Source: Closterium sp. Naga37s-1 (Eukaryota; Streptophyta; Zygnematophyceae; Desmidiales; Closteriaceae). From it: a DNA stretch of 64,000 nucleotides. The notes beneath the pieces were generated by a model. That model was given only the letters and a program-made list of their open reading frames with translations, ran no database searches and was not told the origin of the DNA. This document shows positions 42,829 through 54,975 of this stretch, piece after piece; the first letter of the stretch is position 1, and every line of letters starts with the position of its first letter. The translations under genes and the position numbers were made by a program. The stretch spans positions 124,001 to 188,000 of the forward strand of contig CANJKZ010000781.1 in NCBI GenBank assembly GCA_947471745.1, in the 5' to 3' direction.

Positions 42829-45800
42829 TCAAGGGGTGAGCAAGTGAGGCAAGGTAGGCACAAGGCCCAGCTGAGTACAGAAACGCTGATGATCACAAGG
42901 CGCAAGTGCCTTGGTGAAGATATCAGCAGTGTTGGCCTGAGAGGCCACGTATGCAAGCCGCAGCTGACCACGCTGCTGTAGCTCACGAGCAAGGAAGTAG
43001 CGGAGAGCAATGTGCTTCGTTCTGTGCTCCAGTCTCTGCTCTCGACACAAGGCCAGCATGGCCTTGTTGTCTACGTACAGCACTGGAGGAGAACGAGGCG
43101 GCTCTCCGAGGTCAGTCAGCAGGTAGGTGAGCCAGCGAAGCTCCTGTGCAGCCATGGCCCCGGCGTAGATCTCAGCCTCACAACTGGAGCCGAGAACAGA
43201 AGACGAGCGGGTAGCCCGCCACGAAACAGAGCCGGAACCAAGGCTGAAGGTGTAACCCTGTGACGACCGCTGCGTAGCCTGGTCGTCAGCCCAAGAAGCG
43301 TCTGCGTGCCCAGTGAGGACCACTGGACTCTGCCCTCCAAGCACAAGCCCCATGCCCGACGTACTGCACAGGTAGCGCAACACCCTCTTTGCTGCAGCCA
43401 TGTGCTCCGGTCTGTGTCTCCCAGGAGCAACATAGCGTGCGAGAATGCTAAGAGGGTATGCAAGGTCAGGTCGTGTGCAGGTCATCAGGTACATGAGGCA
43501 GCCAACAAGCTCTGGGTACGGGCCACTCGACTCTACGGACTCATCCGAAGGCAGAGCTGAGAGCGAGTGGCGAGTAGGCAGAGGAGTGGCTTGAGGCGAG
43601 GAGTACGTGAAGCCGAAGCGCTGAAGGACCTGCTGCACCATGTGTGACTGAGTCAGGGTAATGGTGCGGCGTGCTCTGTCCCGGGTGATCTGCAAGCCAA
43701 GGTAGCTGCGCAGTTCACCCAGGTCTGTGCACGTGTGTCTCTTCTACAGCTCGGACTTCACGTGGGCGAGTCCAGCAGTGTCAGCTGTGGCAAAGACCAA
43801 GTCGTCGACGTACACGAGGATGTAGAACGGCGGCAAAGAAGTGTCGGTGCGCAGAAACAGCGACGGGTCGGCAGTAGAGGGAGCAAACCCAAGAGCCGCA
43901 AGTGTAGTCCTCAGTGTGTCGTGCCACTCACGCGGTGCCTGGCGGAGACCGTAGACTGGCCGCCGGAGGCTCCACTGGGTGCCAGGAGGAAAAGACCTAG
44001 TGAAGCCAGGTGGGCGACGCAGCCAGATCTCCTCGTGCAGGCTGCCCTGCAAGAAAGCAGTGCTGAAGTCAAGAGAGTGCAGCTCGTAGTCGCGGTGAGC
44101 AGCTATGTGCAGCAGTACCCGAAGAGTGGTCATCTTCGGGGTGGGAGAGAAGGTCTGAAAGTAGTCAACTCCCTGCCGCTGACTGAAGCCACGAGCCACG
44201 TAACGCGCCTTGAAGACAGGCGGAGAACCCGGCGGCCGCTTCACCCTGAAAATCCACATGCCACTGACGATGTTCGCCCCAGGCGGGGGAACCTCGTCAA
44301 CGTAGGTGCCTGTGGACTTCCAGGAAGCCATCTCTGTGTCCATAGCTGCCTGCCACTGAGAGGAGTAGGGACCCTCTATCGCCTCCGCGTAAGAGCGCGG
44401 AGTCGGGATGTCAAGTGCATCCGGGTCTCCCTCAGGGGTAAGCAGTACGGACACGAGATGAGGTGAAGCAGCAGCCAAACACTGGAACTCCTCCTGCCTG
44501 TCCTCAAGGACGTCCGTGCCAAGGGCACACTCACCCCCGACGGACGGAGGACAGTCAGACTCAGACTCAGCGACAAGACAAGCAGCGTAGTCTAGACGAC
44601 AGCGAGCAGCAAAGTCGACGAGCTCAGCAACTAGGGCAGACGCAGCAGTGGACGCAAAGGAAGGGTCAGTGACGACAGTAGCAAGGAGACGCGTGACAGT
44701 AGGACTGGCAGCACGAAGAGAGTCCGACTCCGGGTCGGGAAGAGCAGGAAGAGAGGACTCAGGAGGAGAAGGCAAAGGGGCACGCAGAGGAGCAGTGGAC
44801 GGACGCAGAGACATCCGGTGCGTGCCAGGGACAGGAGGAGGACGCTGACGCGAACCACGACCACTAGCGCGAGCAGTACGGACAGGCGACGCAAGACGCG
44901 ACGCAGGCTCACGACGCTCGGCAAGACCTCCAGTAGGACCAGTGTAGGGAGAAGGAGCGGGCAGTGGGGAGGCCGGCTGTAACTGTAACTGTGACAGGAC
45001 AGGCTGTGGACACTCTAAGGGAGGAGGAGGACCAGTAGAAGGCGGGAGACCAAGAACCTGCTGAAGGAGCGGAACGAAGTACGGTCGAGGCCGCGCGGCG
45101 ACTCCAGACACAGCAGGGACAGCACCAGTACCCCCAGCGGCAGCACCAGCGCCAGCAGCACCTCCAGCTCCAGTACCTCCAGCAGCACCAGGAGCACCCC
45201 CAGCAGGACCGCCTCCAGGACCGACAGCAGTAGCCTCAGCGTCAACACCCTCAGCAGCTCCAGCTCCAGTCGTACCCGTAGGCCCAGCAGCTCCAGTACT
45301 CCCAGTACGAGCACCTCCGGGACCCGCGGCACCAGCACCCTCAGTAGCCGAAGAACCTCCAGCACCAGCAGCACGCCTCCAGCGCCGGGCAAACCACTCG
45401 CGTAGCTCCTGTGGAGAGAGTGGCTCCCGCCGAGACGAAGCACCCGGAGAACCTCCAGGCTCAGCACCGCCAGACGCCACACAAGCAGGCCCAGCTCCCT
45501 CAGGCTCCGCACCCCCAGGCTCAGCACCTCCAGGCGTAGCACCCCCAGGCTCAGCACCCCCAGGCTCAGCACCCCTAGGCTCAGCACCCCCAGTAGTAGC
45601 ACCTCCAGGCTCAGTACCCCCAGGCTCAGCACCCCCAGTAGTAGCACCCTCAGGCTCAACACCCCCAGGTGTAGCACCCACACGCTCAGCACCCCCAGGC
45701 TCAGCACCCTCAGCAGCACCAGAGTCACCAGTAACCTCGACAGGCTCGACTGCGTCTACCTGGGACACACCTGAAGGGGCAGGACCCTGAGGGGGGAGGG

Positions 45801-47719
45801 GGTCTACCGGGGGGGGACCTGGCACAAGGAAGAGCAGTGGTGGGGGGAGGGACGGAGTGCGGTAGGGGAAGAGGCGGTAGTAGGGGACCGACTCGTCAAA
45901 CGTGACGTCCTGGGAGGACAGAACACGGCGAGAGGTGGGGTGGTAGAACTGCCACCCTGGCGCGTCAGGGGGGAAGCCAAGGAAGACGCAAGGAGCAGCA
46001 CGAGGGGACAGCTTGTCCGCAGACAAGTCGCGGACAAACGCCCGAGATCCCCAGACACGGAACGCAGACGCATCGCCAACCTTCCCCGTCCACAGCAAAG
46101 CTGGGGAGGTCTCCGGCCTGGAGACCCTAGGGTGAAGGTTGATCTGATGCGCCGCGTACCGAACCGCAAACGGCCACAGAAAATGGGGGGCAGCCGCATG
46201 CATCATGGACGTACGGGCGACGTCCATGACCATGCCAATGCGGCGCTCAGCAATCCCATTTTGCTGTGGAGAGTCCGGAAGCGTGAAGGTCTGGCGGATG
46301 CCTCGTGCACGACAGTAGGCTCGCAGAAGGCCAGAGGAGAACTCTCCACCTCTGTCAGAGTGCAGACGCAGAACAGGAAAGTCCGAGCCGAAGCTCTGCC
46401 TGAGCTGGAGACGAGCTGCGCGGATCCAGTCGATCAACACCTCAGTGACATCACCCTTGCTGCGCAAGGGGAAGACTGTGGTGTAACGCGAGTAGTCGTC
46501 AACCACCAGCAGGAAGTAGCGCTCGTGACCCTGTCCACGGACGCGGGCCGGGCCCCACACGTCCATGTGAAGCGTCTGCAGCGGGGCCTCTGTCGGAGGA
46601 AACTGGGAGGAGTGAGGGGCAGCCCGCTGCCGCCCCTCGACACAGGGGACGCAGGTAGGGCCAGGCCCCGGAGGAAGGGGAGGGAGGGACCGGGGAAGAC
46701 CAGAGACAAGGACACGGGAGGCCATGCCTCGGAGACGAAGCAAGGAGGGGTGACCAAGGCGGTGGTGCCAGAGGAGAGTCTCGTGAGACAGGAGGCGACA
46801 CGAACAGGGGGCAGACTCAGGACCAGACCTGGACGCTGCAGCAAACACCTGACCCGACGCAGCTACCTGACCAGACGCAGTGACTGGAGGAGACGCAGTG
46901 GTCAGTGTGTACAGGCTCGACCCCGGCCGACGTGTAAACGTGGCCAGGTGTCGGCCAGTCCGAGCGTCCGTGCAGTGGGTCACCCGCTGACTCGCAGGAG
47001 TGAACTGGTGAACCCCCGCATCCTGTAGGTCAGCACCACTCACCAAGTTCGTAGAGAACGAGGGGAGGTAAAGACCAGACAGGGTGCCAGAGGGGGCCGC
47101 CGGACACGGGAGGACAGTGGAGAAGTGAGCAAGGACCGGACCCCCAGACGGGTCTGCCAGAGAGACCGCAACTGGCCGGCCAAGCGGCGTGAGTGTGGTG
47201 CGGTCTCGAAAGAAGGAGCGAGAAGCCCCCGAGTCAAGGGTGAAGGTGTGGGAGGCCGAAGCCGACGCAGAACCTGAGAGAGCAGACTCACCAGCACCTG
47301 AGGGAGCAGACGCACCTAGAGCAGCAGCCTCGCTAGCACCTAGAGCAGCAGCCTCACCAGTACCTAGAGCAGCAGTCTCAATGCCCGGGTCGGGCGGAAA
47401 ACACCGGTAACAGTCACCCTCATCACTAATAGTCACAGTATACATAGCAGCAAGAATAGCATCAAAGTCAAGGTCAAAGACAGCGACACCCGCCCTAGAC
47501 AGCTCACCCCAGCGGGGGATCTCAGTGGCCTCAGGGAACTGGTGACGCCAAGCGTCCGTCAGGCGGCCAAAGCAGCGCTGGGTGGAGTGCGCACCCCCGC
47601 ACTGGTCACCCGCGCGGTCGCCGGTGCGGAGGACGTAGGTGCACGGACCAGTACCCCCACCCCGCTGGCGTGCAGCGTACCACTCACGGAGCTGCTGAGG
47701 GGGGGGGATGTCACGAGTG

Positions 47720-47758
<39 letters not shown>

Positions 47759-48789
47759 TGGCGCTGACCACCACCGGAGCCGACCCTCTGCGCAGCGCCA
47801 CCCCGACCAGCTCCACCTCCTCCGCCGCCGCCTCCTCCACCGCCGCTACCTCCGCTCCCACCGCCACCGCCGCCGCCGCCTCCGCCTCCACCGCCGCCAC
47901 CGACACCTCCACCCCCACCACCACCCCCACCGCCACCCCCACCCCCTCCACTGCCTCCACCGCCGCCTCCACCGCCCCCGCTAGCTCCTCCAGTGCCCCT
48001 GCCCCCCTTGCCCTTGCCAGGGCGGCGTCTCCCGCTAGGGGTAGACGCCGCACCGACCGACTCAAGCCCAACGAGGTCGGCCGCAGCAGCAGAGGCAACA
48101 GAGGGCAAAAGGGGGGAGGGGGAACACCCCTCAAAGATGGGGGTGCGAGGGTCACCACGAGAGGCTCCTACAGCGACTATGCTCTTCTCTGCTGCTAGGA
48201 GGGACTTCTCGAGGAGGTCAACGGTGAGAGTGGTGGGGCAAACTGAGAGGAAGTGGTCCCTGACTACGCGAAGGGAGTTAGGGAGCCGGGTGACTATGTA
48301 GTAGAGGGTGATGTACATGGGGGGGGGGTTCTTGGCGCAGAAGTCAGCAGGAAGCGCAGCGCGGTAGCGAGTGTCACTAGTGCGGAGGTGCGTAATGAGG
48401 TCAGCGACTGTGGGAAAGGCAGCAAGGTCAGGGAAGAGGTACGGTAGCATGAGGCGGCTCAGTGCAGCAGTGGCAGGGGAGGAGTAGCGCGCAACTACAG
48501 CGTCGTACAAGGTGTGAGCACTCTTGTACTGGCTAAAGTGCGCACGCTCAGAGGTAGGCAGGTGGCGACGCACAGCAAGACGTGCAGCGGCATCGCGCGT
48601 GGCCCACTGTGAGCGAACAGTGGCGTCAGCATCAGCAGCGGGGGCAGGGGAGGCACCAGAAGTGAGGTCAAAGAGGGAGAGGCCGTCTGCTCTGTCGCAC
48701 TGTAAGAAAAGCTGCAGGTCATCTATCCAGACGTCAAAGTCAATGGCCCGACCCTCAGCGTCAAAAGCGAGGACACTAGGGGTAGCCAT
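42829..48789 (-). pseudogene. Copia D Gag-Pol, intact except for one in-frame TAG
   Basis: One frame of 1987 codons. Gag MATPSVLAFDAEGRAIDFDV; Gly-rich run (about residues 265-330); Cys/His motif CGGAHSTQRC; protease LDSGAS with Asp near 519; integrase DVWGP near 743, LHSDRGGEF and NGIAERR; a long Gly/Ala/Glu/Pro linker with GGAEPGG-type repeats; RT YVDDLVFA near 1660; then TAG at codon 1682 (43744-43746), a Gln codon (CAG) in copy B; then the rest of RT and RNase H (HADASWADDQATQRSSQ, YVDNKAMLALCRE) to the stop. All catalytic residues are present. Without the stop it would be a working element; the single change suggests very recent inactivation or a base-call error. Confidence 0.93.
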
Positions 48790-48861
48790 GACAGCAGTAG
48801 ACTAGCAGCGCAAACAGTAGGGTGAGGGCAGTGCTGTGAAAGAGGCGCTGCTCTTACCGGA

Positions 48862-49065
48862 CAGGGCGGCTCGGGTGGCTCGGCTGCAGGGCGGCTCGGC
48901 GGCTCGGCTGCTGGGCGGCTCGGCAGCTCGGCTGCTGGGCGGCTCGGCGGCTCGGCTGCTGGGCGGCTCGGCGGCTCGGCTGCTGGGCGGCTCGGCGGCT
49001 CGGCTTCTGGGCGGCTCGGCTGCTGGGCGGCTCGGCGGCTGGGCGGCTCGGCTGCTTGGCGGCAC
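48862..49065. repeat. GC-rich minisatellite in copia D leader (ggctcggcggctcggctgct type)
   Basis: About nine irregular units of roughly 24 bp just upstream of Gag in element orientation. Positionally equivalent to the different repeat at 3640-3895 in copia B. Confidence 0.85.
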
Positions 49066-49141
49066 GGCGGGGCCGCTGAGAGGGCGGCGTCCGGGGCCGC
49101 TGGGAGGTGGCGGCGAGGCCGCTGAGAGGAGGCGGCGGGGC

Positions 49142-49395
49142 CGCAGGTAGGTGGCGGGGCCGCTAGTAGGTGGCGGGGCCGCAGGTAGGTGGCGGGGCCG
49201 CTGGTAGGTGGCGGGGCCGCAGGTAGGTGGCGGGGCCAGCACAGGTAGGTGGAGGGGCCGCGGGTAGGTGGCGGGGCTGCTGGTAGGTGGCGGGGCCGCA
49301 GGTAGGTGGCGGGGCCGCTAGTAGGTGGCGGGGCCGCAGGTAGGTGGCGGGGCCGCACAGGTAGGTGGCGGGGCCGCACAGGTAGGTGGCGGGGC
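49142..49395. repeat. Second GC-rich minisatellite in copia D leader
   Basis: About 13 units of gtaggtggcggggccgc, each 17-20 bp. Confidence 0.87.
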
Positions 49396-49687
49396 CGCGG
49401 AGGGCGGCGACGAGCCGGAGGGGGCCGTGAGGGGCCGCGGGAGGGGCCGTAAGGGACGGCGCGAGGGGCCGTAAGGGCGACGCGACGGGCGCGACGGGCC
49501 GTAGGGGGCGGCGCGACGAGCCGTGAGGGGGCCGCTAAGGGCGACGCGACGGGGCCGTGAAGGGCCTAGCGAGGGCGCGACGGTAGGGAGAGCACACAGG
49601 GCGCGACTCGGGCCGGAGCGAAGCGCGCTCCGGGCAGGAAAAAAAATTTCGTGGTGGTGGGCCCTAGGAATCGTTCCCACTAGGGAA

Positions 49688-49701
49688 CCTGCTCGATACC
49701 A
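49688..49701 (-). other. Copia D primer binding site
   Basis: The minus strand reads TGGTATCGAGCAGG directly after the LTR, close to that of copia B. Confidence 0.75.
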
Positions 49702-49827
49702 TGAGAAGAAACGAGGAATGAGAATGACTAAGGGAAAGTTGGGTACAAAATGCAAACCCTAGAAAACTGTACCCCATATGTGCTACCCCACTATAGCCTA
49801 CAGTAGCTCTGTCATATAAATCTGACA
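49702..49827 (-). repeat. Copia D 5' LTR (126 bp)
   Basis: Same sequence as the 3' LTR by eye. It carries the conserved block in reverse (ctaccccactatagcct). Confidence 0.94.
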
Positions 49828-49832
49828 TTGCA

Positions 49833-50011
49833 CTCCACTACTTCTTCATAAAAAACGAAGTTGACAATGGCAAAGTCATCTTGATTTACTGCCCCATCAG
49901 TGACATGGGAGATGACTTCCTCACCAAGAAGCTGCCACGTCAGCAGTACCAGAACTATGCGAGCATCTGCGGTATAACCAAGCGCGTCAAGATTTCGCTC
50001 CTCCGGGAATG
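49833..50011 (+). pseudogene. Copia I RNase H, C-terminal end
   Basis: Continues the RNase H of 42110-42488: LHYFFIKNEVDNGKVILIYC, then DDFLTKKLPRQQYQNYASIC, and stops at TGA 50009-50011. Polypurine tract gaaggggag follows. Confidence 0.8.
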
Positions 50012-50019
50012 AAGGGGAG

Positions 50020-50456
50020 TGTTACAATATGGAATTGTTGCATAACATTCCCGTAGTTATGAAACTTCAAACACGAAGATGAATGCAGCAAGGACGAAGA
50101 CCAAGCGACGCAAGTAGTTATTGAAGATGGTTGAAAGCAGAAAGAATTTGAAGTGCAAGCGCGGGAAATGCATCCAAACAGTTAATGTGGCGCGTATTGT
50201 TACCGAACCGCGCGTTTGGCATTCCCGATCTAGATTAGCCCTAAGGGGAATGTACCCCCTCAGAGTACATGGCTAGCTAGGACCTTTTGTATTCCACTGT
50301 ATTCCTATATAAAACCTTGTACCACATTGCTATATTCACCCGTTGAGATTCAAATCTCCTCCTTCTGACAGGGTTCGTACCCGACTTGACTAGCAATCTT
50401 CCTCGTGCCATCAACTTGAGACGATCATATTAAGTCTGTTATTTCATATTGTAACA
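50020..50456 (+). repeat. Copia I 3' LTR (437 bp)
   Basis: Starts TGTTACAATAT and ends ATATTGTAACA, an 11-bp perfect inverted terminus. The middle shares gtacatggctagctagga with the E LTR. Confidence 0.85.
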
Positions 50457-50583
50457 CGGTACACCTACAAATGTATACTTCTACTTTGACGTGCCTGCTA
50501 CCTTACATCATCTCGTGAATTTCATTGTATTGTCAGTCCATTTAGCCACAACTTTGTTATTCACCTTTTCCGTGCACTTTATG
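50457..50583. other. Short spacer, no gene
   Basis: 127 bp of AT-rich sequence between the copia I and copia J LTRs. Confidence 0.5.
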
Positions 50584-50714
50584 TGTCAAACTGTTATGTT
50601 CTGTGTTCTGTAGGCTGTAGTGGGATAGCCTATATGGGGTATAACCCAATTAGGGTTAGTACTTGTATCACTTTCTTACTCGATGCAATCATTCCTGCTC
50701 ACTAGTTTCTGACA
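50584..50714 (+). repeat. Copia J 5' LTR (131 bp)
   Basis: TGTCAAACTGTT...TTTCTGACA with ggctgtagtgggatag block; primer site tggtttcagagc follows at 50715-50726. Confidence 0.87.
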
Positions 50715-50974
50715 TGGTTTCAGAGCAGTAGGTCCGTAGGACCGTTTTATGTTTTCGGGCCCACCATTAGCTAGTAACCGACTGTGGTTACCGCGCTACC
50801 CCACGCCCTGCCCTGCCCCGCGTTGCGCAGCCCCGCGCACGCCCTGCCCTGCTCTGCGTCGCGGTGCCCCGCGCACGACCTGCCCTGCCCCGCGTCGCGC
50901 CGCCCCGCGCACGCCCTGCCCTGCCCCACGTTGCGCTGCCCCGCGCACGCCTTGCCCTACCCCGCGTCGCGCCG

Positions 50975-51215
50975 CCCCTGCAGCCCGCACGCCGCCATTG
51001 CAGCCCGCACGCCGCCCCTGCAGCCCGCGCATGGCCCTCTGCAGCCCGCGCACCGCCCCTGCAGCCCGCGCGCCGCCCCTGCAGCCCGCGCACTGCCCTT
51101 GCAGCCTGCGCGCCGCCCCTGCAGCCCGCGCGCCGTCCCTGCAGCCCGCGCGCCGCCCCTGCAGCCCGCGCGTCGCCCTCTGCAGCCCGCGCACCGCCCC
51201 TGCGGCCCGCGCGCC
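50975..51215 (+). repeat. 18-bp GC-rich minisatellite in copia J leader
   Basis: About 13 units of cccctgcagcccgcgcgc. Contains many PstI-like ctgcag sites. Positional counterpart of the leader repeats in B and D. Confidence 0.88.
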
Positions 51216-51290
51216 TCCCTGCTGAGACTTCCCTAGTGCCTGCTCCTCCGTGCTGCCCTACTGGTCGCGCGCCTCCTTGCTTGCACCGCT

Positions 51291-54200
51291 ATGACTTCTC
51301 TTCATAGTAGCGGTGGGAGTGGTGGCGGAGGTGGTGACAGCAATGGGAGTGGTAGCGGCCGTAGTAGCAGTCGCTGTGGAGCTGTTCGGTGGGGAGTTTC
51401 TGGTGGTGGCCGGATGCAGCTGCCGCGGCGTCCGCGAGAGACCCTTTCGCCCCAGCAGCTACGTGAGTGGTACGCTAGTAGGAGTGGTGGCGGCGGCAGT
51501 AGTGGCAGTTGCTGTGCAGCTGTTCAGTCGGGTGTTTCTGGCGGTGGCCTGGTGCAGCTGTAGCGGCGTCCGCGCGAGACCCTCACACCCCAGCAGCTTC
51601 GTGAGTGGTACGCTCAGCGTGGGGCGTCTCGGAGTAGTGCTCACTGCCCATATGTCATTCGCACAGGTGACCAGACTGGTCAGACTTGCGGGACAGTTGG
51701 TCACCCACGGTCCCGCTGCTTCTCCTATCTGAGCGACGCCTAGCGCGCAGAGTTTGGTGACGCGACTGAGCTCCCCCGCTCTAGACAATGATGCTATCCT
51801 CACTACCATGTATGCTTTGACTATTGGTACTGAGGGTGACTGTTACCTGTGTGTGCCACTCGACCCTAAACCCTAGGCTGCTGCTCTAGGTGCTGGTGAG
51901 TCTGCTCTCTCTGGTACTGCGACTGCTAGGGCCTTGCACACCTTCACGCTTGACTCAGGTGCTTCCCGCTGCTTCTTTCGCGACAGCACCACAGTCACAC
52001 CACTCGCAGCACCGGTTGCAGTCTCTCTGGCTGACCCCTCTTGGGGACCGGTTCTTGCACGTTCCTCCACTGTTCTCCCGTGTCCGGCGGTTCCGTTTGG
52101 CTCACTGTCAGGTCTTCACCTCCCCTGGTTCTCTACGGACTTGGTGAGTAACGCCGTCCTTCAAGATGCTTGGGTTGATACCTTTACCCCTGGAGGACAG
52201 CGTGTGGCAATCTGCACGTGTGCACGGACGGGCCGTCACTTGGCCACGTTCACCCATCGGCCTGGGTCGAGCCTGTACACACTGACTACTGAGCCTCCTC
52301 AGGTAGCTGCATCTGCGTCCGTATCAGGTCAGCTAGCAGCCTCCTGTTCGTGTCGCCTCCTGTCGCACCAGACTCTCCTTTGGCACCACCGTCTAGGTCA
52401 CCCCTCCCTGCCACGCCTCCGTAGCATGCACTCCCGCCTCCTTGTCTCTGGTCTTCCCAAGTCTCTGCCTCCCCTCCCACCCTTGCCTGCCCCTCCCTGC
52501 CTTCCCTGTGTCGAGGGGCGGCAGCGCGCCGCTCCTCACTCGTCCTCGTTTCCCCCGACGAGTGCTACCCTGCAGACTCTCCACATGGAGTTGTGGGGCC
52601 CAGCCCGCGTCTAGGGACAGGGCCGCGAGCGATACTTTCTGCTGGTTGTTGACGACTACTCGCGTTACACCACGGTCTTCCCCTTGCGCAGCAAGGGGGA
52701 GGTCCCTGATGTTTTGATCCCTTGGATCCGCGCTGTCCGTCTCCAGCTCCGTGAGCGGTTCGACACGGACCTTTCTGTCCTGCGTCTGCACTCTGACAGA
52801 GGTGGTGAGTTTTCCTTCGACCTCTTGCGGGAATTTTGCCGTAGGGAGGGTATCCTCCAGTCGTTCACGCTTTCGGCCTCTCTACAGTAGAATGGGGTTG
52901 CTGAGCACCGCATTGGCTTAGTCATGGAGGTCGCTCGTACCTCCATGATCCATGCGGCGGCTCCCCATTTTCAGTGGCCGTTTACGGTCCTGTGCGCTGC
53001 GCATCAGCTCAACCTCTGGCCCCGTGTCTCCTTTCCGGAGACCTCGCCTCCACTGCGTTGGACGAGAGAGGTTGGCGATGCGTCGGTGTTCCGGGTCTGG
53101 GGCTCTCGTGCCTTTGTCTGCGATACCTCCACTGACAAGCTCTCCTACCGCGCCATTCCCTGTGTCTTCCTTGGCTTTCCCCCTGACGCGCCTGGCTGAC
53201 AGTTTTACCACCCCACCTCGCGCCGTGTCCTGCCCTCTCAGGACGTCAAGTTCGACGAGTCTCTTTTACCGTCTCTTCCCCTACCGCACTGCCCCTCTCC
53301 CCCCCCCCCCCGCCGCTCTTCCTCGCTCCAGGTCCCCCTCTAGTAGACCCCCTCCCCCTTCAGGGTCCTGCTCCTTCAGGTGTGTCTAAGGTAGACCCAC
53401 TCCCCTTGGTTGAGCCTGTCGAGGTCACTGGTGACTCTGGTGCTGCTCGGGGTGCTGCGTCTGGGGGTGCTGAGTCTGCGGTTGCTGAGCCTGGGCGTGC
53501 GGAGCCTGGGGGTGCTGAGCCTGCGGGTTTGGAGCCTGGGAGTGCTGCGTCTGAGCGTGCGGAGCCTGGGGGTACTGAGCCTGAGCGTGCGGAGCCTGGG
53601 GGTGCTGAGTCTGGGGGTGCTGAGCCTAGGGGCACTGCGTCCACACTACAGGAGCCTCTCTCACCACGACAGCTGCGCGAGTGGTACACTCAGCGCACAC
53701 ACCTTCGGAGTTGCGCTGCTGGAGCTGGAGGCCCTGGAGCTGCTAGTCCTGGAGGTGCTGGAGGTACTGCTGGTACTGGAGGTACTGGGGGTGCTGGAGC
53801 TACTAGTCCTCGAGGTCCCACTAGGGCCTCGCCCCAGCGGTCTAGCCAGCGGGAGCCAATCTCACCACAGCAGCTGTGCAACTGGTACGCTTAGTGCACT
53901 CGCCTTCGGAGTCGCTCTGTTGGAGCTGGAGGCCCTGCCGCTGGAGGCGCTAGCGCTGGAGTCACTGGTGCTGCTGGTGCTGGAGGTGCTGGTGGTGCTG
54001 GCACTGCTGGTCCCGGGGGTGCTCGTGCTGGAGGCGCTGGAGGTAGTGGAGGTTCTGGAGCTGCTGGAGCTGGTGTTGCTGCTGCTGCTCGAGGTGCCGG
54101 AGCTGCTGGTCCCGGAGGTGCTCGTACTGGAGATACTGGAGCTGCTGGAGTTGGTGGTGATGCTGCTACTGGAGGTGCTGGAGCTGCAGGTCCCGGAGGT

Positions 54201-54975
54201 GCTCGTACCGGAGGTACTGGAGGTGCCGGAGCTGGTGCTGCTGCTGCTACTGGAGGTGCTGGAGGAGTTGGAGCTGCTGGCCCTGGAGGTGCTCGTGCTG
54301 GAGGTACTGGAGCAGCCGGAGCTGGTGGTGCTGCTGCTACTGGAGGTACTGGAGGTGCTGGAGCTGCTGGAGCTGCTGGAGGTGCTGGAGCTGCTGGAGC
54401 TGCTCGCGCTGGGGGTGCTGGAGCTGGAGACCCTGGAGCTGGAGGTGCTGGCGCTGGGGGTGCTGGAGCTGTCGGTACTGGTGCTGGAGGCACTGTGCGG
54501 CCGCGACCGTACTTCGTTCCACTGCTTTGCCAGGTTCTTGGTCTCCCGTCTTGTGCTGACCTTACTCCGCCTCTACTGTGTCCACCGCCTGACCAGTCGC
54601 AGCCACAGTTATAGCCAGCCTCCCCACTGCCTGCTCCTTCTCCTTAGACTGAGTAGACAAACTCTCTTACAGAGCGTCGTGAGCCTGCGTCTCGCCCTGC
54701 CTCGCCTGTTCGCGCTGGTCGTACTGGTACATCCTCTCCCTGGCACACATAGTATGACACTTCGTCCTTCCTCTGTTCCACTGCGAGTTCCCCTGCCGTC
54801 TCCTCCTGCGTCCTCTCGTCCTGACGGTCCAGACCCTGAGTCTGACTTAGTTCGTGCCGCCAGTCCTAATGTCACCCGTCTCCTAGCCACTGTTGTCACC
54901 GACCCTTCGTTGTAGTCCACTGCTGCGTCTGCCCTAGTTGCTGAGCTTGTCGACATAGCTGCTAGCTGTCGTCTC
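51291..54975 (+). pseudogene. Copia J Gag-Pol, 5' part (multiply broken)
   Basis: ATG 51291 leads into a Gly/Ser-rich remnant with two RETLSPQQLREWY-type segments and a Cys/His motif; the conserved Gag N-terminus is absent. Then come protease LDSGASRCFF (about 51949), GAG-pre-integrase, integrase (MELWGP, LHSDRGGEF, then a TAG at about 52889 in the SLQ-NG motif), a TGA at about 53198, and the Gly/Ala/Glu linker. It ends at LVAELVDIAA where copia K is inserted. Confidence 0.88.

Larger units (their letters stand above)
42494..49827 (-). mobile_element. Copia D, full-length, very young (minus strand)
   Basis: 7.33 kb. Its 126-bp LTRs (42494-42619 and 49702-49827) appear identical, and the target duplication TTGCA is perfect (42489-42493, 49828-49832). 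Same family as copia B by protein, LTR length and leader structure. It is inserted in RNase H of copia I. The single Gag-Pol frame is broken by one TAG only. Confidence 0.96.
39390..50456 (+). mobile_element. Copia I, decayed, opened by mini-element H and copia D
   Basis: Pieces in order: possible integrase remnant (39395-39560), an unrecognised coding-like stretch, RT (40102-40615), mini-element H, RNase H (42110-42488), copia D, RNase H end (49833-50011), polypurine tract and 3' LTR (50020-50456). The RNase H protein runs across the copia D insertion site once the TTGCA duplication is removed. No 5' LTR was found, so the 5' part is lost or diverged. Confidence 0.75.
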
